Shown: positions 13,182 to 24,346 of the stretch, piece after piece
Layout of the letters: every line of letters begins with the position of its first letter
Position numbering within the stretch: position 1 is the stretch's first letter
NCBI GenBank assembly: GCA_030248065.1
Contig: JASAMV010002141.1
Coordinates: forward strand, 1 to 64,000
From: Rhynchonema sp. JSB1_4
Lineage: Eukaryota > Nematoda > Chromadorea > Monhysterida > Xyalidae
Reading direction: 5' to 3'
Length of the DNA: 64,000 bases
Made by a program: the position numbers and the translations under genes
The notes under the pieces: generated by a model
Told to the model about the DNA's origin: nothing
Seen by the model: the letters and a program-made list of their open reading frames with translations, nothing else
Databases searched by the model: none

Positions 13182-13953
13182 CAGGGTTGGATTAAAAAAT
13201 TTTTCTTTATCGAACTTTTAAAAAAAAAAAACTTTTTAAAATTTTTTGTTTTAAAAATCACTTTTTTTTATTCCGGACCCCCAAAAAATTGGCTTCTAAA
13301 AAATGAAATTTCTGAAATCATGTTACTTAGGTATGTTTTGAGGGACACTAAAGAGAACTTCTCCACTGACTTGCATGTTTATGTCGATCACCTGCGATCT
13401 AGCCCATTTGGTCATAATTTGAGAACCCGCCCGAAGGTAACTCTGTGGGCATATATGACAAAGGGAAGACCAACCTTCTGTTTGTGAATTTGGGGATAAA
13501 TTTGAAGAGAGATAAAGAGTTACACCACACTCATGTTGTGTGACAAAAGCAACAAATGACAAATCCACACAACTGCAAATAAGCGAGCAAAGTGGAGTCT
13601 GTCGATAGCTTACGTCGATAGCTCAATAACTGCACAGTATACGGTATGGGGTGTCCTATATTATACGTGCAGCGATTGTTGGGATGTCTGGGAACTGTAT
13701 GAGTCCATTACAACGACATTTTAAACTGAAATATAAGCGCCGCAGGCGATTTTTTGAGAATGATGAGCAATAAAACGCATGAAAACATACATTTTTACCT
13801 TAAAAAAGTGAGAAAATAACGAAAAAAAGGGGAAAAATAATAAAAAAAGTGGACTTACTTTTTAAAATTTTTAAATAAAAAAGTGGCCAACTTTTTTTAA
13901 AAAAAAATTTTTTTTTTCAAAAAAATTTTTACTTTTTTTTTAATCCAACCCTG
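13182..13953. mobile_element. hAT-type non-autonomous element, 8-bp TSD CCTGCCTG
   Basis: It starts CAGGGTTGGATT and ends AATCCAACCCTG. The flanking octamers CCTGCCTG (13174-13181 and 13954-13961) are identical, although they lie in locally repetitive CTGC sequence. Beyond the termini the A/T-rich arms resemble each other, and the middle is shared with 31956-33026 and 56540-57284. No transposase is encoded. Confidence 0.8.
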
Positions 13954-14189
13954 CCTGCCTGTGTGTGTGTGTGCTGGCTGCCTGCCTGTGTGTGTGTGCT
14001 GGCTGGCTGGCTGTGTGTTGTGGGTAATACATTGTGCGCTTTATGAATCAGGCAACTACGTAGCGTGCACTAATGCATTGTTGTGTGTGTCTGAGCGTCC
14101 ATTATGGCTCTTTTTGAGCTGAAAAACATTTAACCAATTGGAATTAATATATGTTTGACGTAACAACGATTAAAAACACATATCACCGC

Positions 14190-14620
14190 TGATTTTGGCT
14201 TTAGAACCATACTTTCTGTACAAAAAGTCATGGTCTGGAACCGTTCATACTAAAAGTTACGAACTCGGCGATAGCACCACCGTGTTTCTCGAGTGCGAAA
14301 ACCACATAAACAACTTTAATAGTTCTGGTAACCCAACTTTTCGGCGAAATTTTACTTCGGGAAGCACACTTTACATACAAAAAGTCGTGGTCATGGTCTG
14401 GAACCTGTCTCAGTCGTGGAGTTACGAAGTCGGCGATAGCACCATCGTGTTTCTCGTGTGCGAAAACCCTATATGCGATATTAACATTTCTGGTGTTCAG
14501 TAACGTCTGGGCCCTGACTACTACTTTGTGGAAAAAAAGGGAAAGAACGTTTTTACCAAAATTTCAACTGTATCTTGCCCGCGATCGCGCGAGTGGGCAC
14601 GCAGCGGAATGAAATTTTGT
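14190..14620 (-). pseudogene. Broken orphan coding repeat related to the 62.6-kb exon
   Basis: Read on the minus strand this segment encodes VKTFFPFFS, two in-frame stops, and then in another frame VVRAQTLLNTRNVNIAYRVF followed by EKHDGAIADFV. A second, diverged copy of the same module (VVFALEKHGGAIAEFV) follows about 170 bp further on. The protein matches the exon at 62643-62850 (VVRAQDLL, VFVPEKHDGTIGDF). Shared residues at two distant loci suggest a real gene family, and the frameshift and stops show this copy is dead. I do not recognise the domain. Confidence 0.45.
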
Positions 14621-14799
14621 TGCTGTGAAAAAGCTGTGAAAAAGTATTCAAAAACAGGTGTCGGTCGAACCACAGGGTTGTAAGTACTGAATTTGCCAAT
14701 ACGATGACGACTCCATAACGATTTGCATGTTTGCCACAGGGACTGTCTGTACCTACCATGTGTGGACTGGTCCCTTGGTCGGCTCGGCGCCACTGGCAT

Positions 14800-15543
14800 T
14801 TTATCTGCTTTCGTTCCCGTGCTGGTCTTGTGGCGAAATAAATACAGTCACTTGGTATATGATTCTTTTAGTAGACAAACGAAAAAGCTCGAGCACTGAC
14901 AGGCAAAAACGAAACTACGAAAAATATACGAAAGTCTCTTTCTCTCAATCAAAGATTACCAGGGAGCACTTTCTATCTCTTACAAATTGTAACGTCTAAC
15001 AAAAAACGCAATAATTTGTACACAGGTGCAAACGTCACTTCACGCAGATACAATTGTAACTGCGATGCAATGGCAAGAAGTCATTGGTCGCGCAATGACT
15101 AAATCAGAATTCATTCATCAGAAAAAAATTTAAGCGAAAGGGTTGCAATCCGTGAATTCGAAACATTTCCTGCTCTGGTATTTCCGAGTACAAAATTGTG
15201 GCCGGCCTGGATACAAAATTATTGTGGAAAGTGGATTCACAATTGTATATCACGTTTAGCTACAATTGTAAGTTTTTAATGTATATGAAATAGAAAGTGC
15301 TCCCAGGCCAGCTCAATGCGGTAATTTTTATGATGCAGTAATCACATGATGACTCGTGTACCCGGATACTTAGATCGATCATGATTCATGACATTTACGT
15401 AAGAACAAGCTGATGTATCCATCAAAAATGACATACATTTATGTACAAGCTCGAGGTTATGACGTCTTGGGGCGCGTTAATGACTGAATCACACGACACA
15501 CAAACAGCTAATCGACAATAATATCAAAAGGTACACTCGTCTG
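14800..15543. other. No gene seen
   Basis: I see no gene here, only moderately A/T-rich sequence. A solitary TTGGTCGCGCAATGAC element end lies at about 15082-15110. The rest shows no repeat or exon I can support. Confidence 0.4.
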
Positions 15544-16124
15544 CTGGGTTGAAAAACATTTAATTAACGAGCTTTTATAAAAAAATTTTGATTTTTATTT
15601 TGAGAAAAATTTTTCATCAGAAAAAGTATTGCACATGACGTTTCAGGAGAAATGATATCGATACCACATATTCTTCAAAAATTGAAAAAAATTCGCTTGA
15701 GACCGAACTTGTGTGGTGACGTCTGGTAATATTGCGCAGATTCTACGGTCTCTGACCAGCCTGAGGTAGATGTTGACTAATGATGTTACACTCTAATGCT
15801 ATTGTAGCATGCCGTACAAAATTTTGATGCATCTAATGCTGTACCATGTGAGTGACATAATTAACCACCAAAATATCGATTACAGCCCAAATCTTGTGTG
15901 TCTGACCGACGTTGTACACACCGATTTTGCACCAGACGAAGGCCTGGCCAACGCATCCCAAATTGGGTCTTCCACGGACAAAAAGTGCCGATTTCTTATC
16001 TCAAAAAATGGCCACTTTAGCCCGTTTTGGGCAACTTTTTCTGTTTTAATAAGAAACCATAATCTGAGCTTCAAAAATTTTTTTTTAATTTTTTTTGATA
16101 AAGAGGTTTGGTCAAACAACCCTG
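15544..16124. mobile_element. hAT-type non-autonomous element, TSD CTC[G/A]TCTG
   Basis: It starts CTGGGTTGAAAAAC and ends GTCAAACAACCCTG. The flanking octamers CTCGTCTG (15536-15543) and CTCATCTG (16125-16132) match at 7 of 8 positions. The interior is homologous, in reverse orientation, to 28590-29650. At 15813 it preserves the uninterrupted TA where the other copy carries a 358-bp insertion. Confidence 0.8.
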
Positions 16125-16504
16125 CTCATCTGGGTAGAGTACATGAATTTATCAACATTTGCAAGTTTACTAGATCAACATTCTTGGAGCGTTGGGTATG
16201 GGAACGCGCTTGGACGCACCCGGAGTGCCAGCCTTCCATCCGGCTGTGCCGTTGTTGAAACATTTCTCGAATTGGTTGATCAGCTGACTCGGATTCGCGC
16301 CCGAAAAATTATTGACACGCGGAAACGCCTGCACACAATCGCGTACGCCGCTGCATTTCTCTGCAAATAAAGTTTGTGGCGGGTCTGGACGATAAACTTT
16401 GTCGTCTTGTTTGTCGAACATACTGCTGCATGTTTGTGATGCCTGCAAAACCTCCACAGCGAAACTTCCTTATCAGCTGCTTTTTGATGTGTGACCCAAA
16501 AATT

Positions 16505-16709
16505 CGCCATATTTAAATTGGGCCAGCGGGAAAGTTGTTCCCGACATCTGACGAACAACTTGGCCGAAATTGGAGCATGTCCAAAATAGAAGCACTCACG
16601 ATCATCGATACGGTAGATCTCGGACCAGAAGGAAGCGACGCCAAATGTTTGTGACTTGAAGTTCATCGTTGACGGTACTGTTGACGTGGTGCCATCGTCA
16701 CACGTCAAG
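16505..16709 (-). CDS. Candidate last two exons of an unrecognised gene
   Basis: On the minus strand an exon runs from 16709 (after TGTTTTGCAG) to 16600 (before GTGAGTGC) and reads LTCDDGTTSTVPSTMNFKSQ and onward without stops. A following acceptor, GTTCGTCAG (next base about 16542), joins in phase and adds about 11 residues (HVGNNFPAGPI) before a stop. The splice signals are good and the codons end often in C or G, as in the other real exons here. No domain is recognised and no 5' exon is identified. Confidence 0.3.
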
Positions 16710-17005
16710 CTGCAAAACAGGGTCGAATTGTCAGGACTTGAATTAATCTTAATGCTGGGGCTTAAGCCTGCACTTCCCCGAAATATAAACATTTCTTTAA
16801 GTGGCCGCTGCTGTGTCTCCCGTACGCCCCCAACCTGTACTCAATATTCACGTCTTTCTCATCCACTTTGAACTCGTCGATCGTCGCAAACATCAGCGCC
16901 GCGCCCGGTGTCTGAAAGCACGTGTTTTTTTATTTTTTGCGCCCAAAATCAATGCATATGTCTACAGATTGGTATGCCTTTTGCAGGACACTATGACGGG
17001 TGGCC

Positions 17006-17256
17006 GGGCAATTGCGCAAAGCACATTTGAGCAAGCCCACTTTGAGCAAGTGAAAAAGAGCAGGGCCAAAAGAGCAGAGCACTTATTTTGTTCCAATGGC
17101 CTAGGCTTAGGGTTAGGCTTACACTTAAGATTAGTTTTGTGTTTGAGACCAGGCTTAGGCTCAGGCCTATTCGTTTTTAGGTTCTGCTCTTTTGGACTCT
17201 GTTCTTTTTCACTTGCTCAAAGTGGTCTTGCTCAAATGTGCTTTGCTCAATTACCC
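17006..17256. mobile_element. Short palindromic MITE, about 250 bp
   Basis: The inverted ends start GGG[C/T]AATTG[C/A]GCAAAGCA and continue through CATTTGAGCAAG. The arms of about 75 bp (17006-17084 and 17182-17256) surround a core with repeated GGCTTAGG and TTAGGCTTA runs. I did not establish a target-site duplication. The open frames across it are by-products. Confidence 0.65.
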
Positions 17257-18099
17257 GTCCGCCAGAGCATGTCAGTCTACATCGTTACAGCATCAAGATA
17301 CATGGTGCCGTATCAACTTTTGCCGGACGCGGACACGGGGAAGGGCGATTCTTGGTTGGGCCGAATTTTGTGATAGAATTGGCCAACAAATTATCGAACG
17401 AATCGTCCGGAGTAAAGGCTGTTCCCATACCCAAAGTGAACAACTTCCACGCTGGCCGAATTTTGTTGGCCAATTCAATCACAAACTACGGCTCAACAAA
17501 AGCTCGCTCCTCCTCGTGCGTCCCAAAGATTCCGTTCTAACGTTCTTGAAATTCCGTTGCTTCTGTGACTTCGACAAACTTAAAACCATCGTGCGAAGGC
17601 GATTTAAGAGGGATTATTTTTGGGGGTCTGTTTTATAAGAACATAAACGTTTCTTCAATGTTGGCATTTTCCATGAGGTGAAAACTGGAAATCATGTGTT
17701 TAAAATTTCTGTATTGTAGCCAGTATTGTATATGCTCGTGTTTTTTGTTCATACATACATACCTCGTAGGTGACGGACTGCGTGTGCGTTGCGCCAATGT
17801 CGACCGATTTTGTCCTGCTCGTACTGAACGTTCTCGTTTGTTTCCCACCGACCTGCATGCACATGCTTGGCTTTGAGCGATATCAAAAAGGGTGATCAAT
17901 TCGAACCGGATAGGTTCTCATGGTGGCCTCGAAATGGTGGCCCCCTTCAGGGGCGACTTTGACCAAAGAGGGGCCTAGGCCCCTGTGGCCCCCCTGGATC
18001 TGTTGTTTCTGACGCGTTATTCTGTTAAAATTTAAAAAACCACCGAAAACAAGCGAAATATGAGATAAGTCAGAGGCATAGAACGTCTGGAAACAAAGG
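17257..18099. other. No supported gene; short inverted repeat at 17362-17490
   Basis: The stretch GCCGAATTTTGTGATAGAAT (17361) is mirrored nearby by GGCCGAATTTTGTTGGCCAA (17454), giving a local inverted repeat. A minus-strand frame at 17285-17482 (LFTLGMGTAFTPD) faintly recalls a serpin motif but has no other support. 17700-18100 shows no structure I can name. Confidence 0.3.
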
Positions 18100-18270
18100 T
18101 TTTTGTTAACGTAAGTTAACGCGAAAACAAAATTTTGTTAACGCATGTTAACGCTGAAAATAAAACTGGGTGAAATGTTAACGTTGGAATTTCAGCTTAA
18201 ACATTGCGTTGACATCTCGGACGTTAACGCGCGTGAACAGACGTTAACAAACGTTAACATTGGTTTTTTC
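18100..18270. repeat. Cluster of GTTAAC motifs
   Basis: About eight copies of GTTAAC, mostly as CGTTAACG or TGTTAACG, occur within 170 bp, separated by irregular 5-50 bp spacers. It is not a tandem repeat of fixed period. An inverted repeat follows at about 18295-18415 (AAGAAGTTT and AAACTTCTT). Confidence 0.6.
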
Positions 18271-18419
18271 GCTGTGTTGGTCATTGACGATGTCAAGAAG
18301 TTTACTAATGCCGCTAATGCCACTAATGTCGACCAGCGATGAAAGTTGTTTATATTTGAAGCCTGGGAACAATTTTTACGTTGGTCTAAATTAGTGGCTT
18401 CAGAAAACTTCTTAATATC

Positions 18420-19540
18420 ATAATATTTATATATCATTATGAACTGACTACATATTCCAAAAAAACACAGTTGCAAAAACCTGTTAATAAATATGAAATC
18501 ATTCCATCGGTATTACCATCTCAGAAAATGACAGGGAAGTGTACGTGGGTCCTCAGACACAAGCATAAAAGTTGAGGTTCACAATGGTTGAACGAGCTTT
18601 TACCGAAACATATCAGCGGTAAGAAATTGGTCTTTGATCGCTTAAATACATAGGGCAGTGAATGAACGTTACATACTACTGTGTGCTCCCTAGATCCAAA
18701 ATGCTACGGAAAAGCGGAAAATTTTTCCCGCAAAATTGTGTGTGTATGAACCGACCGTAGCTCCGATTTCCAGACTCCATTTCAACGTCGTTTCGACACC
18801 CAAGCCAAACAGACACGCACAAGCCTTCACTTCTTGTCCAATCATGAACTTCACTGTCACGTTCCAATAAAACTGAAACAGAATTGGCTCAAATTCACAA
18901 GGCAAAGTACAGCTAGTCGTATAAGCTAGTTGTTCAGTAATTTGTGGTTACGTCATTGTGGTAGAGTTGGTGCACTGTTAAGCCACTGGGGGCTTATTTG
19001 ACAAGTTTCCGAATAAGCCCCCTGGGTGCCCGGCTTAATCGAACCTCTCCGATAGACTGTTCTGTGACGCTCTTGTTGCACATGCCTCGATCTTATATTA
19101 TACCTCCGTATACTCTGTCGTGGTCACAGACTCTGTTTCGGTCACCGATTTTGTGGTCGAGAACGCCGCCGTTCGTTCGCCGTACGAACACGACAGACCA
19201 GTTTGGACGTCAAGCACCTGCAAGTATTTACGTTAATTGGCTGGATTGCCGAAAACTGCCATCGGCGCCATAGGGATTCTTTGAACACAGCAAGACGTTA
19301 TAACATGGAATTTTTTAACGCTTGCGAGTTGACTTTTTTTGAAAACTAGGCGACATAACTGAACATGATCATAGGCCAAACTTGCACAATAGCCGAAATT
19401 TTTGATGAGAGCTGACGCTGTGAGCGCGCGATTTTTTGGACAGCATTTCAACAGGATCACGGCGAAAATCCAGTAACTTGCTATTGCTGGATCTGTTTTC
19501 GTTTCCTTTTTGATATTAATGATTAAGGGTAACAACGGTG
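18420..19540. other. No gene seen
   Basis: I see no exon with both splice signals and no long repeat. GTTCAGTAATTTGTGGTTACG (about 18933) also occurs at about 25376 in slightly changed form, so there is a small dispersed repeat. Confidence 0.35.
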
Positions 19541-19550
19541 TTCACTACCC

Positions 19551-19735
19551 TCCAGCCCCAGGTGCACATTTGCTTGAATCACCCCAATGTGGGCCCGAAC
19601 AGCTACTCCTAGTACGAACTTGACTTGACTGATGACAGCCCGTTTGCAGGTCACAGACGTTACAACCAACACGCAGCACTTTGATTGTAGGATTACAATA
19701 GCACTCAACAAGAAGGGAACACCGGCACACAAATA
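19551..19735 (-). CDS. Possible cysteine-rich exon (V-x-C-x-C-x-P type)
   Basis: An open minus-strand frame reads CRCSLLVECYCNPTIKVLRV and continues with paired cysteines (GCNVCDLQTGC). A related frame with VQCICRPPC occurs at 41541-41700. Both lie beside a second shared segment (19940-20050 and 41703-41825), so the similarity covers more than one block. Exon limits, start and function are unknown. Confidence 0.25.
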
Positions 19736-20040
19736 GCGCGTCAGCGCGGAATAATTTTGGTCACCACAATGAAATGCGTCAAAAATGTGACAATAAAGCA
19801 TTTTGAAGTAACTTTAGTTTCCAGACAAGATTCTCCTTTCCGGCAGCATGAAAAATTTGAATCCTTTTTTACCCTACTGGGGCCGTCCCTGTTGTACACG
19901 TCTGATGTTCACCAAGCTTGGTACCCGGACATCTGCATTGCCCCCAGCAATAGTAAAGGCAAACTACGCCAACACGATCCCGATTTAGGAGGAGGTGCGC
20001 TTGCATAACGAACAGCAAGAGAAAATCCTCATGCACCATG

Positions 20041-20784
20041 TTAAAAACGCACATTGGTTCCTTGGTACTTGGCTTCGACGTTGTCCATCAATGTTATTCC
20101 ATCGATACGGCACATACGATCTAAAGTGAGAAATATTATTCGGCTGATGATAAATACAGATGTATGTAGTTAAATAAATAATTAAATTTATGTAATGTAT
20201 GTATGTAATAAAATGTAATTAAATAAATGTAATACAAATTAGTTTACGTAATATGGATACAACATCACAGTTGAAACGCACACCTTCCATTTGACTGTAA
20301 TACGTGATCGAACCGTCGAAGCACGGCATTGAGTAGTATTTTCGGAAGTCCTGGTCTGAAAATTGATCCAAACTTAGAAACCAGACAATGCGAAAAATTA
20401 TCAGCAGCCAAAAATCAAGTGATTTTGTACACAATGCGATCCTTATGTACAATCATTGGTGATGGACGCCGCAACTTGCCTTTACTGCTGATATAGTTCA
20501 TTTTGCAGTTGGTTGTCCATGGCGGATAATCGTGGAAGTTGATCGATCCGCAGCCTGGCGTGTTCTCGCATTGTTTCTGACAGTCTGTAGTCATGAAGGC
20601 ATAAATTAACGTTCAGAATACGGCTGTTATAATAAATAATCCCTCGATTGTGTACCGCTGGTGTTTCAGCCGACTTCGAGCACTTAAATATTAAATCATT
20701 GCATTCGGCAACTTACCATATTTTGCAAATGCGGGAGACAAATGCAATTGTCGACAGCGCCAAAATGTTCTTTCCAACGACTTA
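20041..20784 (-). CDS. PAN/apple-like secreted domain gene, 3' exons
   Basis: Three minus-strand exons join perfectly: 20584-20486 (acceptor GACTACAG, donor GTAAAG), 20355-20284 (acceptor TTTTCAG, donor GTGTGC) and 20120-20041 (acceptor CTTTAG, stop TAA). Every join is phase 1. They encode a cysteine pattern typical of PAN/apple modules (DCQKQCENTPGCGSINF, then NCKMNYI), followed by MPCFDGSITYY and MCRIDG. PAN modules bind proteins or sugars outside the cell. A further exon with a strong GTAAGT donor (last base 20717) lies upstream and is phase-compatible, but it abuts a miniature element at 20785, so its 5' limit is unclear. No signal peptide was found. Confidence 0.6.
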
Positions 20785-21143
20785 TAGTCCAACCACGTGC
20801 TCATGAGACGACTATTTTTAAAGCTTGCTTGGCCACATTCAAAAATGCGCCGGTTACACGGGTTTTCGCAAACAAAAGAAAGAGATTGGGCCGAGGGAGA
20901 TGATGACAAGTTCCAGCTGGCTGACCTCAATTTGTTGCGTGCTTACGCGAACAGCAACGTTGTTCAGCACACAAATGTTTTGGGAGTCAAAAGGGAATTT
21001 ACGCACCGAGGTGGAGAGCGTGTTTTTAATAAATACATGCATTTCTCTTTCTTTCATTTCCGAACTACGTGGAACCGGAACATTATTGGATCCGTTCAAG
21101 TCAACTTCAAAATAGGTCGTCTCATGAGTTCGTGGCTGGACTA
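20785..21143. mobile_element. TAGTCCA-family MITE, copy 1 (about 359 bp, TA target)
   Basis: It starts TAGTCCAACCACGTGCTCA and ends with the inverse form, with TA on each side (20783-20784, 21144-21145). Copies 2 and 3 (27732-28090 and 29007-29364) are nearly the same length and sequence. All three contain the same open frame (about 80 codons, FQLADLNLLRAYAN), preserved through recent shared descent. I do not claim it is coding. Confidence 0.85.
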
Positions 21144-21179
21144 TACACGGAAACAGTCCGATAAGAACTTAGCGCAGAC

Positions 21180-21259
21180 CTATGGCAGTCAAACTGCTTG
21201 ATCCGTAAAGCGGAAAACGTGCGCCCTCGTTCCAGACATGAATCATGGGAATGGTTTGA
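21180..21259 (-). CDS. Candidate exon, unrecognised
   Basis: On the minus strand an acceptor, AATTCTGTAG, and a donor, ATAG|GTCTGC, bound 80 nt that read QTIPMIHVWNEGARFPLYGS and onward. It may be an upstream exon of the PAN-like gene, from which a miniature element separates it. The phase to the next exon is not resolved. Confidence 0.25.
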
Positions 21260-21623
21260 CTACAGAATTACAGTAGCAAAACACGCGAGAAAAACAGAGA
21301 GAGAAAGGAATGTCGAAAGGATAAATTTTTCTGCATAACGACACAAAAGAAGGCGATAGTCTGAAGGTGAAGATGAAGAAAAGAAAAAGAAAAATGTCTC
21401 CTGTCTAAAACCGAGCAAACTCATTACTTCATTACATTACGCTTTATCAATCAGGCAGTATGGGTGCCCTAAAAAGTTGTTGTAGGACTGTACAGCATAT
21501 GGCACCTGGTTCTTTTAGCGCGCGTGGTGCTTTTGTTGCACATTCTGTCTCTGGCCAGTTCGCCGTCGGGAATTCGGTTCACCCGTTTAACCAGAATTCT
21601 CGCCACCGGTGTTTGTATCTTAA

Positions 21624-22706
21624 AGGGTGTGTCTAACGTCTCTTAACCCCATGTTTTATTGGGTGCAATCGAAAGATGACCTCGACAGGCCACCGGGTGC
21701 AAAAAACCGCGTCTTTTAGCTCGCTAAATCGCGAAATATTGAGGGTTACTTTTCGAATTAAATCAATTTCCGGACACAAAACTCCAGGCGCTTTTGAGTG
21801 AGCGCTACTCACGTTTGGCGTTTTTCTGCTGAAACATTGCATGTTTAAAGGGTGTGTCTAACGTCTCTTAACCCCATGTTTTATGAGGTGCAATCGAAAG
21901 ATGACCTCGACAGGCCGGCGTGTGCAAAAAACCGCGTCTTGTAGCTCGCTAAATCGCGAAATCTTGAGGGTTACTTTTCGAATTAAATCAATTTCCGGAC
22001 ACAAAACTCCAGGCGCTTTTGAGTGGGCGCCACTCACGTTTGGCGTTTTTCTGCTGAAACATTGCATGTTTAAGCGCGGTTCAGCCGCCTATACAATGCA
22101 CGTGGACGCTCAACACACACCGCTCTGGCTGCTAGCTTGACTGTGGACACAATGAATGTTTCATTTAACACATAGAAGCTGGTTTGTGTGTGTTTCGCTT
22201 CGTGGCTTTTTTCCGTCAGCTCAGTCTGAATTTTGTGTCCGGAAATTGATTTTATTCGAAAAGTAACCCATAAGATTTCGCGATTTAGCGAGTTAGAAGA
22301 CGCGGTTTTTTGCACACGGCGGCCTTTCGGGGGCATCTTTCAATTCCGCCCAAAAAAACATGGGGTTAGGAGACGTTAGACACACCCTTTAAGCGCGGCT
22401 CAGCCGCCTATACAATGCACGTAAACGCTCAACACACAACGCTCTGGCTGCTGGCTTGACTGTGGACACAATGAATGTTTCATTTAACCCACAGAAGCTG
22501 GTTTGTGTGTGTTTCGCTTCGTAACTTTTCTTGTCTGCTCAGTCTGAATTTTGTGTCCGGAAATTGATTTAATTCGAAAAGTAACCCTCAAGATTTCGCG
22601 ATTTAGCAAGTTAGAAGTCGCGGTTTTTTGCACACGGCGGCCTTTCGAAGACATCTTTCAATTCCACCCAACAAAACATGGGGTTAGGAGACGTTAGACA
22701 CACCCT
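21624..22706. mobile_element. Composite palindromic TTAA element (A-A-B-A'-B-A')
   Basis: Terminal motif AGGGTGTGTCTAACGTCTC preceded by TTAA occurs at 21620 and again at 21845, and its complement followed by TTAA ends at 22388 and 22706. The arm A (about 225 bp) is present twice head to tail on the left. An internal block B starting GCGCGG[T/C]TCAGCCGCC occurs twice (22073 and 22393), each followed by an inverted arm. The structure suggests one palindromic element whose parts were duplicated after insertion. No transposase is encoded. Confidence 0.75.
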
Positions 22707-22790
22707 TTAACTCGGAAAAGTACAAGATTGACATATACCCTAACTCGGCTCGAACTTCGTGATGCATAATACAAAAAAAGCATACCGCAC

Positions 22791-22880
22791 CTGAAATGTT
22801 GAGGCTTGCCACCTCTTTCAGCTTGTAATCCTTTATGCATCCTGTCTCCTTGGATGACCACTTCTTTGGAATACCGGGCG
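22791..22880 (-). CDS. Candidate 90-nt exon, unrecognised
   Basis: A minus-strand acceptor, CACATTTTGCAG, and donor, ATTTCAG|GTGCGG, enclose 90 nt with 1-1 phases that read PGIPKKWSSKETGCIKDYKL and onward. Both signals are strong and the frame is open. It may belong to the same minus-strand transcription unit as the PAN-like gene, with the composite TTAA element lying in the intron. No domain recognised. Confidence 0.4.
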
Positions 22881-23312
22881 CTGCAAAATGTGGTGGGTTT
22901 TTATCAGGGGTGCTTCCAAGGCTTCTAAAGTTGCTTCAGTGTGTCACTATGTTTTGTTACACATAATCCTCTGCAGAGGACATATTGTGCAGACGACGAT
23001 TACGCAAACGGCACGGATCTTACACGACCCAACGCCACACATCAACCTTCGTTTTACCGTTGAATGCCAAATAAGTTCCCCAATGGTCATTTTCAGCGAT
23101 GTTTCAAATGCTTATACATTTAGTGAGGTCTCAAAGTGAAAGATCAGTGAGGTTGGGAAGATATTTTTCCGAAATCTCAAATTCGACGTGTCTCCCAAAT
23201 ACTAAGCCCCCAGGGAACTACTGTATTTAGCATTTTTCGGTAATCAAAATGTGCCAGAGTTCACATACCAACGGTTGCTTCCATCGCTGTGTGACTAAAA
23301 AGTACTCACCAC

Positions 23313-24346
23313 CAGGGTTGGGTTAAAAAAAAGTTCGCCACTTTTTCGGTTTTTAAAAATTAGAAAAGTAAGTTCACTTTTTTTATTATTTCACAACTTT
23401 TTTTATTATTTTTCCCCTTTTTGTGGTGAAAATGCATGTTTTTATGCATGTTTCTGCTTGTTTTTCTCAAAAAATCGCCTGCGGCGCTTGTATTTCGCAT
23501 CTGTACAATGTCATTACAACGTTAGACAGTCCGTGGCTCTACTAAACAACCTGAGCAACCGTCATTATGTGCGCATTCAGTTATTCTAGGAAGTCAAATC
23601 TGCTTGAAGTCCAAAATTATCGTTCCAACACCGCGGGTTTCATGTAACTTTGCTTAGGGCTCCACCAGATAGACCCGAAACCCGAATCCCGAAACATAAA
23701 TTTTTTCTATGTCCATGTTTCAGGTTTCGGGATTTGAAAAAAAACCCGAAACCCGAAACACAAAGCATAATAATCAAAAATGTTTCGGTCTTGCCACTTG
23801 AAGCTGACGTGCACAATTTATATAGTCAGTCGAAACATTTGCGATTATCATGCTTCGTGTTTCGGGTTTCGGGTTTTTTTTCAAAACCCGAAACCCGAAA
23901 CATGAAACCCGAAACCCGAAACATGGACATAGATCAAATTTATGTTTCGGGTTTCGGGTCTATCTGGTGGAGCCCTTAAAAATGTGCCAATCATTTACCT
24001 TTCCCGTGACATCACTTTCCCTTCACTTTTTATACTACAATCTACAGATGTTGGTACATATGGTGGACAGGCTATCCCCAACGCGCATTGTCACGTTATC
24101 TGACTCATTGTAAAAAATATAACCTCGCTACTGCCCGTTTGTGAACACAACTGGTCGGTGTGAACTATTCCTATATTCTCAAGTGCAATCAAATATACTT
24201 ACAAAAATTTTCGACAATTTTTCACGTTGAGAACCGAAATTTTTGTGGTCCGGAATAAAAAAAGTAAATCTTAAAAAAAAATTTTAAAAATTCAAAAAAG
24301 TTAAAAAAAAAGTTCGATAATAAAAAAATTTTTTAATCCAACCCTG
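23313..24346. mobile_element. hAT-type non-autonomous element, TSD CTCACCAC, with nested insertion
   Basis: It starts CAGGGTTGGGTTAAAA and ends TTAATCCAACCCTG. The octamer CTCACCAC is identical at 23305-23312 and 24347-24354. The left end matches the truncated copy at 60946. A Harbinger-type MITE sits inside (23657-23975). No coding gene. Confidence 0.88.
23657..23975. mobile_element. Harbinger-type MITE with TTA target duplication
   Basis: The ends are GGGCTCCACCAGATAGACCC and its complement, with TTA at 23654-23656 and 23976-23978. A GGGC terminus and a 3-bp TTA duplication are the hallmarks of PIF/Harbinger (Tourist-like) elements. Almost the whole 319 bp is palindromic and built from repeated CCCGAAA, so it can fold into one long hairpin. 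Confidence 0.75.

Noticed and set aside
16170..16457. Downstream minus-strand frame as a continuation of the 16.6-kb exon
   Set aside because: It needs the wrong splice phase; the phase-correct join ends after about 11 residues.
17285..17482. Serpin-like stretch LFTLGMGTAFTPD
   Set aside because: One short motif only. The following residues do not fit a reactive loop and there are no supporting exons.
20797..21201. 134-codon frame with FQLADLNLLRAYAN, also at 27698-28133 and 28613-29346
   Set aside because: Present in all three copies of a 359-bp MITE and continued into unrelated flanks; explained by recent copying, with no transposase motif.
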